A DNA stretch of 64,000 nt. Source: Desulfovibrionales bacterium (lineage in GTDB: Bacteria; Desulfobacterota; Desulfovibrionia; Desulfovibrionales; Desulfovibrionaceae). Where the stretch lies: positions 16,288 to 80,287 of the forward strand of contig JASGMV010000009.1 in the NCBI GenBank assembly GCA_030156255.1, written 5' to 3'. The position numbers and the translations under genes were made by a program. Within the stretch, counting starts at the first letter, position 1; every line of letters begins with the position of its first letter. Shown piece after piece: positions 16,881 through 26,605 of this stretch. The notes beneath the pieces were generated by a model. That model was not told the origin of the DNA. It saw nothing but the letters and a program-made list of their open reading frames with translations, and did no database searches.

Positions 16881-18698
16881 ATGAAGCGCGCATTCCCCTT
16901 TCTGATGCTCTTGCTGCTCGCGGTCGGCCTGCTTTTTCCGCCGGCCGAGGCCGTTTGCCAGGAAAACGCCGACAAGCTCCCCATGTCCACGACGTGGGGG
17001 CTTTTCCGCGCCAGAGACGCGGCCGGAGACGGGCGGATATTCGCTGTGCTCACCGTCGCGCCGGCCCCGGGATGGAGTTTCTACTCCAACGCCCCGGGCG
17101 ACATGGGACGCCCCACGGAGCTGGCGGCGAACCTCGGCGACGGCGTTCGGCTTCCCGTGGCCTATCCCGAGGGGAAAACCAAGGCCGAGGGGAGCGATCC
17201 GGACGCGGTTTCGGAAATCTACGACGGCCCCACGCCGCTGCTCATCCTCCTGCCGGCCGATGTCCGGCCGCCCTTCACCCTGAACGCCCGGCTATCCTTG
17301 CTGCTCTGCTCCGACACGCGGTGCCTGCCCGTGGATGAAAACCTTATTTTCAGCGGCGCGGGTTTCACTCCGGACAAGCTTCCTTCGGTCCAGGACCAGC
17401 CCTGGCGGCGGCTGGCCGAAAAAGCCTTGACGGGCGCATCTTCGGGCGCAAGCGACCCGGAAAATGCGCAGCTTGCGCCGCAATATCTGCATCCCGGCCT
17501 GGAGGTTACGGGCCTTTTGCCGGCCCTGCTTTTCGGATTGCTCGCCGGATTGATCCTCAACGCCATGCCGTGCGTGCTGCCCGTGGTGACGCTCAAGGTC
17601 AACGCCCTGCTGGCCGGCGCCTCCGCGGAGCAGGACCATCATCGCCGCCGGTTGTTCCGGGAGCACAACCTCTTTTTCGCGGCCGGCGTATTGGTCTATT
17701 TTCTATTCCTGAGCGCCCTGCTGGGATTCACCGGCATGAGTTGGGGAGCCGTCTTCCAGAGGTCGGGCGCGGTCATGGCCCTGACCGCCCTGGTGTTCGG
17801 GTTGTCCTTGAGCCTGCTGGGGGTTTTCAATCTGCCGGTGGTGGACATGAAATTCGCCCGCGCAAGCAACGACCGCCCCAGGTCCCAGGCGTTTTTCACC
17901 GGCCTTTTGGCCACCCTGCTGGCCACTCCGTGCAGCGGTCCCTTTCTCGGCGGGGTGCTGGGCTGGGCCCTCGTCCAGCCGCCTGTGGTGATCGCGGCGG
18001 TCTTTGCGGCCATCGGGCTGGGCATGGCCTCGCCCTATCTGGTCCTGGCCGCGGCGCCCGGCCTGGTGCGCTTCGTCCCCAAACCCGGCGCATGGACCGA
18101 ATATTTGGAGCGCGCCGTGGGCTTTTTCCTTTTGGGAACCTGCATCTATTTGATGTCCATCCTGCCGGAAAAACGGCTCATCGCCGCTTTGACGCTTTTG
18201 TGGGCCACGGGGCTGGCCGCGTGGATTTGGGGTATGGCCGGCCCGTCGCTCAGTACAACCAAGCGCGCGGGCCTGCGCCTTCTGGCTGCGGCGATCGTGG
18301 CCGGGGGCTTGCTGCTCGCCCTGTCCCCGCCCCGGGGACAGAACTTGTGGCGACAATTCGACCAGGAAAGCTTCCAGGCCGAGTTGGGCGAGACGCCCAT
18401 CCTGGTGGAGTTCACGGCCGACTGGTGCCCCACCTGCAAGTTGCTGGAAAAGACCGTTTACACCCCTCGCAGGATGCAGCGGTTGCAACAAACCTACGAC
18501 CTGCTATTGATCAAAGCCGATCTGACGGAATCTCAACCGGAAGCCCAACGGCTTCTGGAGCGTCTCGGAGGCAGGAGCATCCCCGCGGCCGCCATCTTTC
18601 CCTCCGGGAAGAACGCCTCACGTCCGCTGGTGTTGCGCGATCTGTTCAGCGCCTCGCAACTGGAGACGGCGCTGGAGCAAACCCTTGGGCGAAAATAA
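16881..18698 (+). CDS. DsbD/ScsB-like thiol:disulfide interchange reductase
   Basis: Membrane electron carrier passing reductant from cytoplasmic thioredoxin to periplasmic disulfide proteins. ATG 16881 opens a signal peptide (MKRAFPFLMLLLLAVGLLF), which places the start well inside the longer frame from 16785. Order along 605 residues: periplasmic DsbD N-like domain with a Cys pair (LLLCSDTRCLPVDE), an eight-helix DsbD core with its Cys in AMPCVLPVVTLK and ATPCSGPFLGG, and a C-terminal thioredoxin fold with WCPTC (TADWCPTCKLLEK). All three redox centres are intact. Possible roles are cytochrome c maturation or periplasmic protein repair. No strong ribosome site is visible. Confidence 0.92.
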   Translation: MKRAFPFLMLLLLAVGLLFPPAEAVCQENADKLPMSTTWGLFRARDAAGDGRIFAVLTVAPAPGWSFYSNAPGDMGRPTELAANLGDGVRLPVAYPEGKTKAEGSDPDAVSEIYDGPTPLLILLPADVRPPFTLNARLSLLLCSDTRCLPVDENLIFSGAGFTPDKLPSVQDQPWRRLAEKALTGASSGASDPENAQLAPQYLHPGLEVTGLLPALLFGLLAGLILNAMPCVLPVVTLKVNALLAGASAEQDHHRRRLFREHNLFFAAGVLVYFLFLSALLGFTGMSWGAVFQRSGAVMALTALVFGLSLSLLGVFNLPVVDMKFARASNDRPRSQAFFTGLLATLLATPCSGPFLGGVLGWALVQPPVVIAAVFAAIGLGMASPYLVLAAAPGLVRFVPKPGAWTEYLERAVGFFLLGTCIYLMSILPEKRLIAALTLLWATGLAAWIWGMAGPSLSTTKRAGLRLLAAAIVAGGLLLALSPPRGQNLWRQFDQESFQAELGETPILVEFTADWCPTCKLLEKTVYTPRRMQRLQQTYDLLLIKADLTESQPEAQRLLERLGGRSIPAAAIFPSGKNASRPLVLRDLFSASQLETALEQTLGRK

Positions 18699-18707
18699 GG
18701 AGAAGCC

Positions 18708-19916
18708 ATGTCCTTCAACATGTACATGCCCACCCCGATCCTGTTCGGTCTGGACAAGTTGGACGAACTGGCCGACACCCCGCGCCTGCCCGCGGGAGAC
18801 CGGGCCATGATCGTCACCACCAACGGCGGGTCCATGATGCGGTGCGGTTATTATCAACGCGTGCAGAGTTTGCTGGGTTCGCGCCAAGTGGCCTCGATCC
18901 TCTGCGACCAAATCAGTCCCAATCCCGAATCCGACGAAGTGGAGGCCGCAGCCGCCGTTGCGCGCGCCAAGGGCGTCCAGTTCGTCGTGGGCCTGGGCGG
19001 CGGCAGCGCCCTGGACGCGGCCAAGGCCATCGCGTTGCTTGCGGCCAACGAGGGCGCCGCCATGTGGGACTACATGTCCGCGGGGTCGGGCAAGGGCCTT
19101 ACGCCCGAGCATCCGGCGCTGCCCATGGTCGCCATTCCCACCACCGCGGGGACCGGAAGCGAGGCCGACCCCTGGTTCGTGGTCACCAAGTCCGGCTCCA
19201 GGGAAAAAATCGGCTGGGGCTGCGACGCCACCTTCCCGGCGCTCAGCATCGTGGACCCCAAGCTCATGCTGTCGGTTCCGCCCGGGATCACAGCCATCAC
19301 CGGAATGGACGCCTTTTTCCACGCCGCGGAATCCTACCTGACCATCAACCGGCAGCCCGCCTCGGATTTGCTGGCCTTGGAGACCGTCAGCCTCATCGCC
19401 GGGCAGTTGCCCATACTCGTGGATGAGCCGGAAAACCTGGAGCTGCGAACCGTGCTGGCCTGGGCGTCCACCTCCGCCGGAATCTGCGAGGCCTTGGCCG
19501 GATGCACCGGCCTGCACTCCCTGGCCCACGCCGTGGGCGCTCTGCACCCGGAAGCTCCCCACGGAGCGGCCTTGATCGCCCTGTCGCGGGCGTGGTTCCT
19601 GATCATGGCCGAAGCCGAGCCCGAGCGCATGGGCGACCTGGCCATGGCCATGGACCAGGCGGCCGAAGACCCGGCCGGGTGTTGCGATCCGGCGGACTTC
19701 CACCCGCTTTTCACCTCCATGCTGGAGGATTGCGGACTCGGCGCCTTGGGCTTGGCGGACCTGGGCGTTCAGGAGGACGAGATCGAGGAATTGGCCGAAA
19801 ACGCCTTGTGGACCATGCCCGCCCTGTTGGACGCGACCCCCGTGGAGCTTGACAAGGAGGACCTCATGGCCATTCTCGCGGCGTCCATGCATCCCGACGA
19901 AATGGAGCGCCTGTGA
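18708..19916 (+). CDS. Iron-containing alcohol dehydrogenase
   Basis: NAD(P)-dependent group III alcohol dehydrogenase, 402 residues, for interconversion of short alcohols and aldehydes; electron donors of this kind feed sulfate reduction. The nucleotide-binding GGGSALDAAKA motif is present and the predicted Fe(II) ligands are Asp201, His205 (GMDAFFHAAE), His270 (LHSLAH) and His285 (PHGAA), spaced as in FucO with one extra residue. AAGGAG stands 5 bp before ATG 18708. It lies 9 bp after the DsbD-like gene and overlaps tlyA (GTGA), so the three are probably co-transcribed. The true substrate cannot be read. Confidence 0.92.
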   Translation: MSFNMYMPTPILFGLDKLDELADTPRLPAGDRAMIVTTNGGSMMRCGYYQRVQSLLGSRQVASILCDQISPNPESDEVEAAAAVARAKGVQFVVGLGGGSALDAAKAIALLAANEGAAMWDYMSAGSGKGLTPEHPALPMVAIPTTAGTGSEADPWFVVTKSGSREKIGWGCDATFPALSIVDPKLMLSVPPGITAITGMDAFFHAAESYLTINRQPASDLLALETVSLIAGQLPILVDEPENLELRTVLAWASTSAGICEALAGCTGLHSLAHAVGALHPEAPHGAALIALSRAWFLIMAEAEPERMGDLAMAMDQAAEDPAGCCDPADFHPLFTSMLEDCGLGALGLADLGVQEDEIEELAENALWTMPALLDATPVELDKEDLMAILAASMHPDEMERL

Positions 19917-20656
19917 AGCTCAGGGCGGACCAGGCGCTGGTGGAGGCGGGGCTGGTTGAAAGCCGGGAGCGAGCCAAACGGCTGATCATGGCCGGCCAGG
20001 TCCTCATGGACGCCGGCGCAGGGCCGGTCCCGGTCGGCAAGCCCGGCCAACCCGCGCCCGACAATGCAACGTTCAGCCTCGTCGCCCCGGAGCGCTACGT
20101 CAGCCGGGGAGCGTACAAACTGGAGACGGCCATCGAGGCCTTTAACCTGGATGTCCAGGGCAAGACCTGTCTGGACGTCGGCGCCTCCACCGGCGGTTTC
20201 ACCGACTGCCTGCTTCAAAACGGCGCGGCCAAGGTCTACGCAGTGGACGTCGGCTACGGGTTGTTGCACGAGAAACTGCGGAACGACCCGCGGGTCGTCA
20301 GCCTGGAGCGGGTGAACATGCGCAAGGCCGAGCCGGGTCTGGTCCCGGAGGCCGTGGACCTGCTGACCATGGACGTCTCTTTCATTTCAGCCCGAAAGGT
20401 GCTGCCGGCCTGCCTCCAATTCATGAAAAACGACGCACTGGCCGTGGTGCTGGTCAAGCCCCAATTCGAACTCGGGCCTGGACAAACCGACAAGGGCGTG
20501 GTTCATTCCGAGGAGTTGCAACGCCAGGCAGTGGCCCTGGTCGAGGAGTTCGCACAGTCCCGGTGCGGCATGCAGCGGGTCGGCGTGGTCCCGTCCAAGG
20601 TCAAAGGCCCCAAGGGCAACCAGGAATATGCGGCCTGTTTCGTGCGAAGGACATAA
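19913..20656 (+). CDS. tlyA: TlyA-family rRNA 2'-O-methyltransferase
   Basis: S-adenosylmethionine-dependent methyltransferase, by homology acting on rRNA ribose. An S4 RNA-binding domain (LRADQALVEAGLVESRERAK) comes first, then an FtsJ/Rossmann methyltransferase domain with the AdoMet motif CLDVGASTGGFTDCLL and the tail KGPKGNQEYA. The length of 247 residues is typical. The start is GTG 19913, overlapping the upstream stop by 4 bp, so translation is coupled. In some species TlyA proteins were first named haemolysins; methylation is the better supported function. Confidence 0.95.
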   Translation: MKLRADQALVEAGLVESRERAKRLIMAGQVLMDAGAGPVPVGKPGQPAPDNATFSLVAPERYVSRGAYKLETAIEAFNLDVQGKTCLDVGASTGGFTDCLLQNGAAKVYAVDVGYGLLHEKLRNDPRVVSLERVNMRKAEPGLVPEAVDLLTMDVSFISARKVLPACLQFMKNDALAVVLVKPQFELGPGQTDKGVVHSEELQRQAVALVEEFAQSRCGMQRVGVVPSKVKGPKGNQEYAACFVRRT

Positions 20657-20674
20657 CTCCATCAAGGAGGCGAG

Positions 20675-21199
20675 ATGAGCGTCAACGATGCGGCGGCGGT
20701 GTTCAAGGCCATCAACGACAAGAGTGAAGAAGCCCGGGAGGCGGCCCTGTTCGAGGTCAAAAACCTGAAAAAGGACCTCTCCACCCTGGAGCGCATCCTC
20801 TCCGGAGCGCAAAAGAAGATGAGCGTCTCGCCTTTTGACATCGTGCATAGCGCATTCGAGACTTTTCATCATTTATGCGTGTTGCTGGAAAACCAGAAGC
20901 TGGCGGAGCTCATGGAGCAGGACCTGGGCGAGGCCAAGGCCCACGCCTTTCTGGAGAGCCATGGGGCGACGCTGCTGAAAAAGCCCAGGGGCTGGCATTG
21001 GATATCCCCGGACGGAGAAATGCACCTGCTCGGCAAGGCCGAAGAGCCGGACAAGGCCGCGGCCAAGCTGGAAACACTGGTGTCCAAGCTGGCCAAGCCG
21101 CGCAGAGGCGGCAAGGCGAAGTCCCAAAAATCAAATACGTCCGCCCAAAACGGAGCCGCTCCCCCGGCCGAGCCCGGCGAGCAACTCTCCCAGCAGTGA
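20675..21199 (+). CDS. Hypothetical protein, 174 residues
   Basis: No family recognised. ATG 20675 has AAGGAGG 5 bp upstream and follows tlyA by 18 bp, so it is in the same transcription unit. The first about 60 residues are predicted helical and charged (EEAREAALFEVKNLKKDLST), the middle contains a small globular stretch (LLKKPRGWHWISPDGEMHLL), and the last about 35 are basic then Ser/Ala/Pro-rich and probably disordered (KPRRGGKAKSQKSN). There is no signal peptide or membrane segment. The basic tail might bind nucleic acid, which would fit tlyA and rnj nearby, but this is inference. Confidence 0.75.
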   Translation: MSVNDAAAVFKAINDKSEEAREAALFEVKNLKKDLSTLERILSGAQKKMSVSPFDIVHSAFETFHHLCVLLENQKLAELMEQDLGEAKAHAFLESHGATLLKKPRGWHWISPDGEMHLLGKAEEPDKAAAKLETLVSKLAKPRRGGKAKSQKSNTSAQNGAAPPAEPGEQLSQQ

Positions 21200-21255
21200 A
21201 CTCCGCCCTTGCGCCATGCCTGAACTTTGATTAGGGAGCAAACTCCGGACCCAAC

Positions 21256-21975
21256 ATGTTTCGCACCATATTCTTCTATCTCCTCTTTACGCCGCTGACC
21301 TTGTCGTTCAGCCTGCTCTCCATCCTTGGCGGCGTCCTCGGCGCCCGCCGCCTGTCCTCACGGAGCGGCGGGACGTGGTGGGGCGTCTGCCTCGCCTGGC
21401 TGTGCGGACTCCCCATGGAAACGGACCTGGCCAAATTGCCGGACCAGGGTCCGTGCGTCTTCATGGCCACGCACCAAAGCCTCATGGACATTCCCATCCT
21501 GTACAGCATGCTGCGCAAGTTCCCCATCGCCTTTGTGGCGAAAAAAAGCCTGTTCGAAATTCCGGTGTTCGGCGCGGCCATGCGGGCGGCGGGACACATC
21601 CCCATCGACCGGTCCAACCGCCGGGCGGGGATGAAGTCCATCGAGCAGGCGGCCAAAGCGGCCCAGGAAGGGACCTGCCCGGTCATCTTCCCGGAGGGCA
21701 CCCGCAATCTGGAGTTGGACCATCTGCTGGAGTTCAAGATCGGCGGCATGGTTCTGGCGCTCAAGTGCCAACTCCCCGTGGTCCCCATCGTCATATGCGG
21801 CATGGGCGAAGCCTTTCCCAAAGGGAGCCTGTTCATGCGCCGAAGAATCATTAAGGTCCGGGTGCTGGATCCGGTGGACCCGGGCGCCTATACGCTCAAG
21901 CAACGGGAGCAGTTCAAGGAAGACATGCAACGCCGCATGGAGGAAGCCTACCAGGAGTTACGGCGTGGAAACTGA
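21256..21975 (+). CDS. plsC: 1-acyl-sn-glycerol-3-phosphate acyltransferase
   Basis: Transfers an acyl chain to lysophosphatidic acid to make phosphatidic acid at the inner membrane. The 239-residue protein has an N-terminal membrane segment (TIFFYLLFTPLTLSFSLLSI), the catalytic H-x4-D motif (ATHQSLMDIP) and the substrate motif FPEGTRN. ATG 21256 follows GGGAGC. Its 3' end overlaps the RNase J start by 11 bp, so the two are translationally linked, an arrangement without obvious functional logic. Confidence 0.93.
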   Translation: MFRTIFFYLLFTPLTLSFSLLSILGGVLGARRLSSRSGGTWWGVCLAWLCGLPMETDLAKLPDQGPCVFMATHQSLMDIPILYSMLRKFPIAFVAKKSLFEIPVFGAAMRAAGHIPIDRSNRRAGMKSIEQAAKAAQEGTCPVIFPEGTRNLELDHLLEFKIGGMVLALKCQLPVVPIVICGMGEAFPKGSLFMRRRIIKVRVLDPVDPGAYTLKQREQFKEDMQRRMEEAYQELRRGN

Positions 21976-23626
21976 ACCGATCCTGACCATTACCCCTCTC
22001 GGCGGGCTTGGCGAAATCGGCATGAACTGCATGATGTTCTCCACCGAGAACTCGCTGGTCGTGGTCGATTGCGGGCTCATGTTCCCGGACGACGACCTGC
22101 TCGGCGTGGACGTCGTCATTCCGAGCTTCGAACCCATCCTGGAGCAGAAACACAAGCTCAAGGCCATTGTCTTGACGCACGGGCACGAGGACCACATCGG
22201 CGCCCTCCCCTGGCTGCTGCGCTATGTGGACGCCCCGGTGTACGGATCTCCCTTCACCCTCGGCCTCGTGGAAAGCAAGCTCAAGGAGCACGGGCTGGAT
22301 AGCTACGTCCAGCTGAAGCCCGTGCACGGCGGGGATACGCTCAGCGTGAACGACCTGACCTTCCACTTCTTCCCGGTCTGCCACTCCATCGTAGAGGGCT
22401 TCGGCCTGGGGATCGAAACTCCGTCCGGCCGCGTGGTCCACACCGGGGACTTCAAGGTGGACCGCCAGCCCATGGACGGCTACGCCACCGACCTGGAGGC
22501 CTTCGCCCGGTTTTCCGAACCCGGCGTGCGGCTGCTGCTGTCCGACTCCACCAACGTGGAGCGCGACGGCTTCGCACTCACGGAGCGCGAAATCCTGGAG
22601 CGGCTGCGGGAAATTTTCGCCTCGGCCAGCGGGCGCATCCTGGTCACGCTGTTCTCCAGCCACATCCAGCGTATCCAGGAAGTCATCGACCTGGCCGCCG
22701 CCTTCGGCAGAAAAGTGGCGATCAACGGCAAGACCCTCCAGCGCAACATCGACCTGGCGCGGGACCTCGGCAAGCTGCGCGTTCCATCCGGCGTGTTGCT
22801 GCCGCTGGACGAAACCGCCCGCCTGCCGGACGAAGAGGTGGTTCTGCTGGTCACCGGCTCCCAGGGCGAACCATTGTCCGCGCTGACGCGGATGTCTCTA
22901 GGGCGGCACCGGCAACTTTCCGTCAAGCCCGGCGACCTGGTGCTGATGTCCTCCCGGATCATCCCGGGCAACGTCAGGGCCATCACCAAAGTCATCAACC
23001 GGCTCTACAAGCTGGGCGCCGAGGTGCTGTACGAACGCGTGCACGCCATCCACGCCTCGGGGCACGCCCACCGCGAAGACCTGCGCCTCATGCTGGACGC
23101 GGTGAAGCCGGAATGGTTCGCGCCCATCCACGGGGAATACCGCCATCTGGTCAAGCACAGCCGGCTGGCCGTGGAGTGCGGCGTGCATCCGGCCAAAGCT
23201 ATCGTGGTGGAGGACGGCCAGCCGCTGCTGTTGACGCCGGACAACCTCGCCATTGGCGAGGCGATTCCTCTCGAATCCACCTTCGTGGACGGAAAAGGCG
23301 TGGGCGACGTGGGCGAAACCGTACTGCGCGAACGCCAGCTTTTGTCCGAGGAAGGTCTTGTCATTGCCCATATGGTCCTGGACGAGCAAACCGGCGAAAT
23401 CCTGGACGGCCCGAGCCTCATCTCCAAAGGGCTGGTGTTCGAGCAGGAATACTCCCACCTGTTGGAGGACGCCAAATGCCTCCTGATGGACCTGTTCGAA
23501 GACACCCCTCCCGGCCAGACGGAGAAGCTGCGGGACCGCACGCGCAGCGCCCTGAGGCGTTATTTTCGAAGCATCCTGGGACGCGACCCCGTGGTGGTGC
23601 CGATCATCACCCTGGTTACCGTCTGA
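21965..23626 (+). CDS. rnj: Ribonuclease J
   Basis: Metallo-beta-lactamase/beta-CASP nuclease with 5'-3' exonuclease and endonuclease activity in mRNA decay and rRNA processing. GTG 21965 lies inside the plsC 3' end. The zinc motif is LTHGHEDHIGALPWLL. The beta-CASP region includes LLSDSTNVERDGF, VTLFSSHIQRIQEV and LVTGSQGEPLSALTRM, and the C-terminal domain starts near residue 450. At 553 residues it has the full length of the family. It is the last gene of the DsbD-to-RNase J run and is followed by a hairpin. Confidence 0.95.
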   Translation: METEPILTITPLGGLGEIGMNCMMFSTENSLVVVDCGLMFPDDDLLGVDVVIPSFEPILEQKHKLKAIVLTHGHEDHIGALPWLLRYVDAPVYGSPFTLGLVESKLKEHGLDSYVQLKPVHGGDTLSVNDLTFHFFPVCHSIVEGFGLGIETPSGRVVHTGDFKVDRQPMDGYATDLEAFARFSEPGVRLLLSDSTNVERDGFALTEREILERLREIFASASGRILVTLFSSHIQRIQEVIDLAAAFGRKVAINGKTLQRNIDLARDLGKLRVPSGVLLPLDETARLPDEEVVLLVTGSQGEPLSALTRMSLGRHRQLSVKPGDLVLMSSRIIPGNVRAITKVINRLYKLGAEVLYERVHAIHASGHAHREDLRLMLDAVKPEWFAPIHGEYRHLVKHSRLAVECGVHPAKAIVVEDGQPLLLTPDNLAIGEAIPLESTFVDGKGVGDVGETVLRERQLLSEEGLVIAHMVLDEQTGEILDGPSLISKGLVFEQEYSHLLEDAKCLLMDLFEDTPPGQTEKLRDRTRSALRRYFRSILGRDPVVVPIITLVTV

Positions 23627-23650
23627 GGCTGGCGTGGATGGCTCTCCCTG

Positions 23651-23675
23651 CCGATCCGACCGGTCGCCGGATCGG
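23651..23675 (+). terminator. Hairpin downstream of rnj
   Basis: CCGATCCG (23651-23658) pairs with CGGATCGG (23668-23675) around a 9-base loop. The following sequence (ACTTTGAC) is only weakly T-rich, so termination efficiency is uncertain. Confidence 0.5.
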
Positions 23676-23737
23676 ACTTTGACGGCGCCTCCATCGGCAG
23701 GTTTTCAATATAATAACCGATTTCGCACCAGTGAACG

Positions 23738-23767
23738 TTGACCCCGGAGCCTTCCGGCTGGTACGCT
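23738..23767 (+). promoter_or_regulatory. Candidate promoter of the FAH-family gene
   Basis: TTGACC (23738-23743), an 18 bp spacer, and TACGCT (23762-23767), 60 bp before the ATG at 23827. Confidence 0.4.
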
Positions 23768-23826
23768 AATTTCGTTTCCTAACGACAAACAACTTGCCGT
23801 TCCAACACAAAACCGAAAGAGGCGTC

Positions 23827-24606
23827 ATGCGAGTCATCCGTGTACGGCATAGGAATCAAACTTTTTACGCTTCCCTGGTCGACGAAAAAAATGTCCAATG
23901 CCTAAACAAGAACCTTGATCTGAACGAGCCCATCCCTCTGAGCGAAATCCAGCTGTTACCGGTCGTTTGGCCGACCAAAATCGTCTGTATCGGCATCAAC
24001 TACCGCGGCCATGCGGAGGAATTGGGCCTGCCTGTTCCGGAAGAACCGATGCTTTTTCTCAAACCGCCGTCCTCCGTCATCGGCAACGGACAGCCCATCA
24101 TCCTGCCCCGGATGTCGTCGCGAGTGGATTACGAAGGGGAACTGGCCATTGTCATCGGCCAAAGCTGCCGGAACGCCAGCCTTGAAGACGCCAAAGCCTG
24201 CGTGTTCGGCTACGCCTGCGCCAACGACATCACCGCCCGCGACCTTCAGAAGCGCGACGGCCAGTACGGACGGTGCAAGGGGTTCGATACGTTTTGTCCC
24301 GTGGGTCCCTGGATCGAAACCGAAGTGGGAGACCCCGGCGCCCTGAACATCGCCACCCGGGTCAACGGAGAGATCAAACAAAACGCCAATACCTCGGACA
24401 TGGTCTTTTCTCCCTTGGAGTTGGTGAGCTTCATCTCCCGGGTGATGACGCTGCTGCCGGGGGACGTTGTGCTCACGGGCACGCCGCCGGGCATCGGCCA
24501 GATCCATGAAGCGGACGAAGTTCGCGTGGAGATCGAAAACGTCGGCCTGCTGATCAACGTCGTGGCCTCGGAATCCGGTTCGACCGGCTCCGCCGTGCTC
24601 CAGTAA
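23827..24606 (+). CDS. Fumarylacetoacetate hydrolase-family protein
   Basis: Member of the FAH superfamily, whose enzymes hydrolyse, decarboxylate or isomerise beta-diketo and oxaloacetate-like acids using a divalent metal. ATG 23827 is preferred to the in-frame TTG at 23794 because the family begins with a short strand ([20 protein letters not shown]). Of 259 residues, the catalytic core shows in [30 protein letters not shown], the metal acidic residues of [26 protein letters not shown] and [10 protein letters not shown]. It stands alone. The substrate is unknown; oxaloacetate decarboxylase and acylpyruvase are both possible. Confidence 0.9.
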   Translation: MRVIRVRHRNQTFYASLVDEKNVQCLNKNLDLNEPIPLSEIQLLPVVWPTKIVCIGINYRGHAEELGLPVPEEPMLFLKPPSSVIGNGQPIILPRMSSRVDYEGELAIVIGQSCRNASLEDAKACVFGYACANDITARDLQKRDGQYGRCKGFDTFCPVGPWIETEVGDPGALNIATRVNGEIKQNANTSDMVFSPLELVSFISRVMTLLPGDVVLTGTPPGIGQIHEADEVRVEIENVGLLINVVASESGSTGSAVLQ

Positions 24607-24651
24607 CCGCTCGCGGGGGCCGTTTTCCGCAGCGGACGGTTTTTCTTTTGC

Positions 24652-24680
24652 TTGCCTTGCGTCTCCAGCTAGGGTAAATA
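24652..24680 (+). promoter_or_regulatory. Promoter of the rpsB operon
   Basis: TTGCCT (24652-24657), a 17 bp spacer, and TAAATA (24675-24680), leaving a leader of about 95 bases before rpsB. Such a leader could hold S2 autoregulatory structure; none is obvious by eye. Confidence 0.55.
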
Positions 24681-24781
24681 ACCCTGTTTTACAAATCACA
24701 CGCTTCGGCGCGCCTGGGTTCCTTTCCATCGTGGAAGGGCGGCGATCAATTCCGAAGCGGAGGAAAAAACCCGGAGGACTT

Positions 24782-25600
24782 ATGGCTTACGTCACCATGA
24801 AGCAGATGCTGGAGACCGGCGTCCACTTCGGCCACCAGACCCGCCGTTGGAATCCGAAGATGCGTCCTTACATCTTCGGCGCCCGCAACGGCATCCACAT
24901 CATCGACCTGCAGCAGACCGTGAAACTGTTCCAGACGGCCCACGATTTCGTTTCGGACGTGGTTGCCGGCGGGGGCAAGGTGATTTTCGTGGGCACGAAG
25001 CGGCAAGCCCAGGAGTCGGTCAAGGCCGAAGCCGAGCGGGCCGGACAGTTTTACGTCACCCATCGTTGGATGGGCGGCATGTTGACCAACTTCCAGACCA
25101 TCAAAAAGAGCATCGACCGGCTGAAGATGCTGGAAACCTGGTTCGAGGACGGCACCATCAGCAAGTTCCCCAAAAAGGAAGTGGTCATGATGGGCCGGGA
25201 AATCGAAAAACTGAACAACACCCTCGGCGGCATCAAGGACATGGACGCCCTGCCGGAAGCCGCGTTCATCGTGGATCCCAAGCGGGAGCAGATTGCGGTC
25301 ATGGAGTGCCGGAAGCTGGGCATCCCCGTGGTGGCCATCACCGACACCAACTGCGATCCGGATATCATCGACTACATCGTCCCGGGCAACGACGACGCCA
25401 TTCGGGCCATCAAGTTGTTCGTGGCCCACATCGCCGACGCCTGCCTCGAGGGCGACGCCCGCAACAAGGATATGGACGCGGTCAAAGCGCAGGAGCAGGC
25501 GGCCGAAAAGCAAGCCGAAGCAACCGAACCGGCCGAAGCAGCAGCAGAGATTCCGGCGGAAGCTCCCGAGGCTGCGGTGGAAGCCTCCGAGGCCGAGTAA
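24782..25600 (+). CDS. rpsB: 30S ribosomal protein S2
   Basis: Small-subunit protein needed for binding of S1 and translation initiation. ATG 24782 with GGAGG upstream gives the canonical N terminus [20 protein letters not shown]; the longer frame from 24731 is ignored. S2 signatures include [22 protein letters not shown] and [13 protein letters not shown]. After the conserved fold (to about residue 235) a tail of about 37 residues is almost purely Ala/Glu/Lys/Pro ([20 protein letters not shown]), probably disordered and an extension relative to E. coli S2. It is the first gene of the rpsB-tsf operon. Confidence 0.98.
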   Translation: MAYVTMKQMLETGVHFGHQTRRWNPKMRPYIFGARNGIHIIDLQQTVKLFQTAHDFVSDVVAGGGKVIFVGTKRQAQESVKAEAERAGQFYVTHRWMGGMLTNFQTIKKSIDRLKMLETWFEDGTISKFPKKEVVMMGREIEKLNNTLGGIKDMDALPEAAFIVDPKREQIAVMECRKLGIPVVAITDTNCDPDIIDYIVPGNDDAIRAIKLFVAHIADACLEGDARNKDMDAVKAQEQAAEKQAEATEPAEAAAEIPAEAPEAAVEASEAE

Positions 25601-25637
25601 TTCGACAGCCCACTACAGCCATAAGGAGCTGATGATC

Positions 25638-26504
25638 ATGGCGATCACTGCACAGCAAGTCAAAGCCCTGCGCGATAAAACCGGCGCAGGCATGATGGAT
25701 TGCAAAAAAGCCCTGGCCGAATGCGGCGGGGATGAAGAAAAAGCTATCACCTACCTTCGCGAGAAGGGCCTGGCCAAGGCCGCCAAACGCGCCGACCGGG
25801 CCGCCTCCGAAGGCGTCATCGGCCTGTTCGAGTCCGCCGACGGAGCCACCGCCGCGCTGGTGGAGTTCTGCTGCGAGACCGACTTCGTGGCCAAGAGCGA
25901 CGACTTCAAGGCCTTTGCGGTCAAACTCGCGGACAAGACCGCCGCCTCCCTGCCCGAAGGCGTGGCTCCCATCGCCGAGAGCGCGTTGGACGACACCGGC
26001 CTCAAGGGCGAGTTCAGCGGACTGCTGGCGGCGCTGGGCGAAAACATCCAGCCCGGCCGCAGCGCCAAGCTCATCGCCAAGGGCGGCATTGTGGGCTCCT
26101 ACGTGCACAGCAACGGCAAGCTCGGCGTGCTGGTGGAAGTCCTGGCCGACAACCCCGTGGACGCCGTGAAGGACTTCGCCCACGACGCCGCCATGCAGGT
26201 GGCCGCCGCCAATCCCACCGCCGTCTACCCGGAGGAGCTTCCCCAAGACGTGCTGGAAAAGGAAAAAGCCATCTACAAGCAGCAGGCCATGGACGAGGGC
26301 AAGCCCGAAAACATCGCCGAAAAGATCGTACTCGGCCGGATCAACAAGTTCTACAAGGAAGTCTGCCTCAACGAGCAGCCCTTTATCAAGGACGACAAGA
26401 AAACCATCAAGCAACTGGCCGCCGAAGTCGGCAAAACGGCTGGCTGCGAGGTGAAGCTCGGACGGTTCGTCCGCCTGAATCTGGGCGAAACAACCGAGGC
26501 CTAG
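25638..26504 (+). CDS. tsf: Translation elongation factor Ts
   Basis: Guanine nucleotide exchange factor for EF-Tu. Two in-frame ATGs follow AAGGAG (25623-25628); the one at 25638 has 9 bp spacing and gives the standard [20 protein letters not shown], while the one at 25632 is too close. The UBA-like N-terminal domain (to about residue 55), the EF-Tu-contacting TDFV motif ([13 protein letters not shown]) and the dimerisation/C-terminal modules are all present over 288 residues. It sits 37 bp after rpsB and is followed by a strong terminator. Confidence 0.98.
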   Translation: MAITAQQVKALRDKTGAGMMDCKKALAECGGDEEKAITYLREKGLAKAAKRADRAASEGVIGLFESADGATAALVEFCCETDFVAKSDDFKAFAVKLADKTAASLPEGVAPIAESALDDTGLKGEFSGLLAALGENIQPGRSAKLIAKGGIVGSYVHSNGKLGVLVEVLADNPVDAVKDFAHDAAMQVAAANPTAVYPEELPQDVLEKEKAIYKQQAMDEGKPENIAEKIVLGRINKFYKEVCLNEQPFIKDDKKTIKQLAAEVGKTAGCEVKLGRFVRLNLGETTEA

Positions 26505-26522
26505 GCGAAGCTACGGTGAAAA

Positions 26523-26549
26523 ACGGGCCTGCGAGGGCCCGTTTTTTTT
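26523..26549 (+). terminator. Intrinsic terminator after tsf
   Basis: ACGGGCC (26523-26529) pairs with GGCCCGT (26536-26542), loop TGCGAG, followed by seven T residues. Confidence 0.92.
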
Positions 26550-26605
26550 CCGCTTCCGGGGGTCGCTCCCGAAAAGCGCCAACACATAACGACAAGGCGA
26601 TTCGA

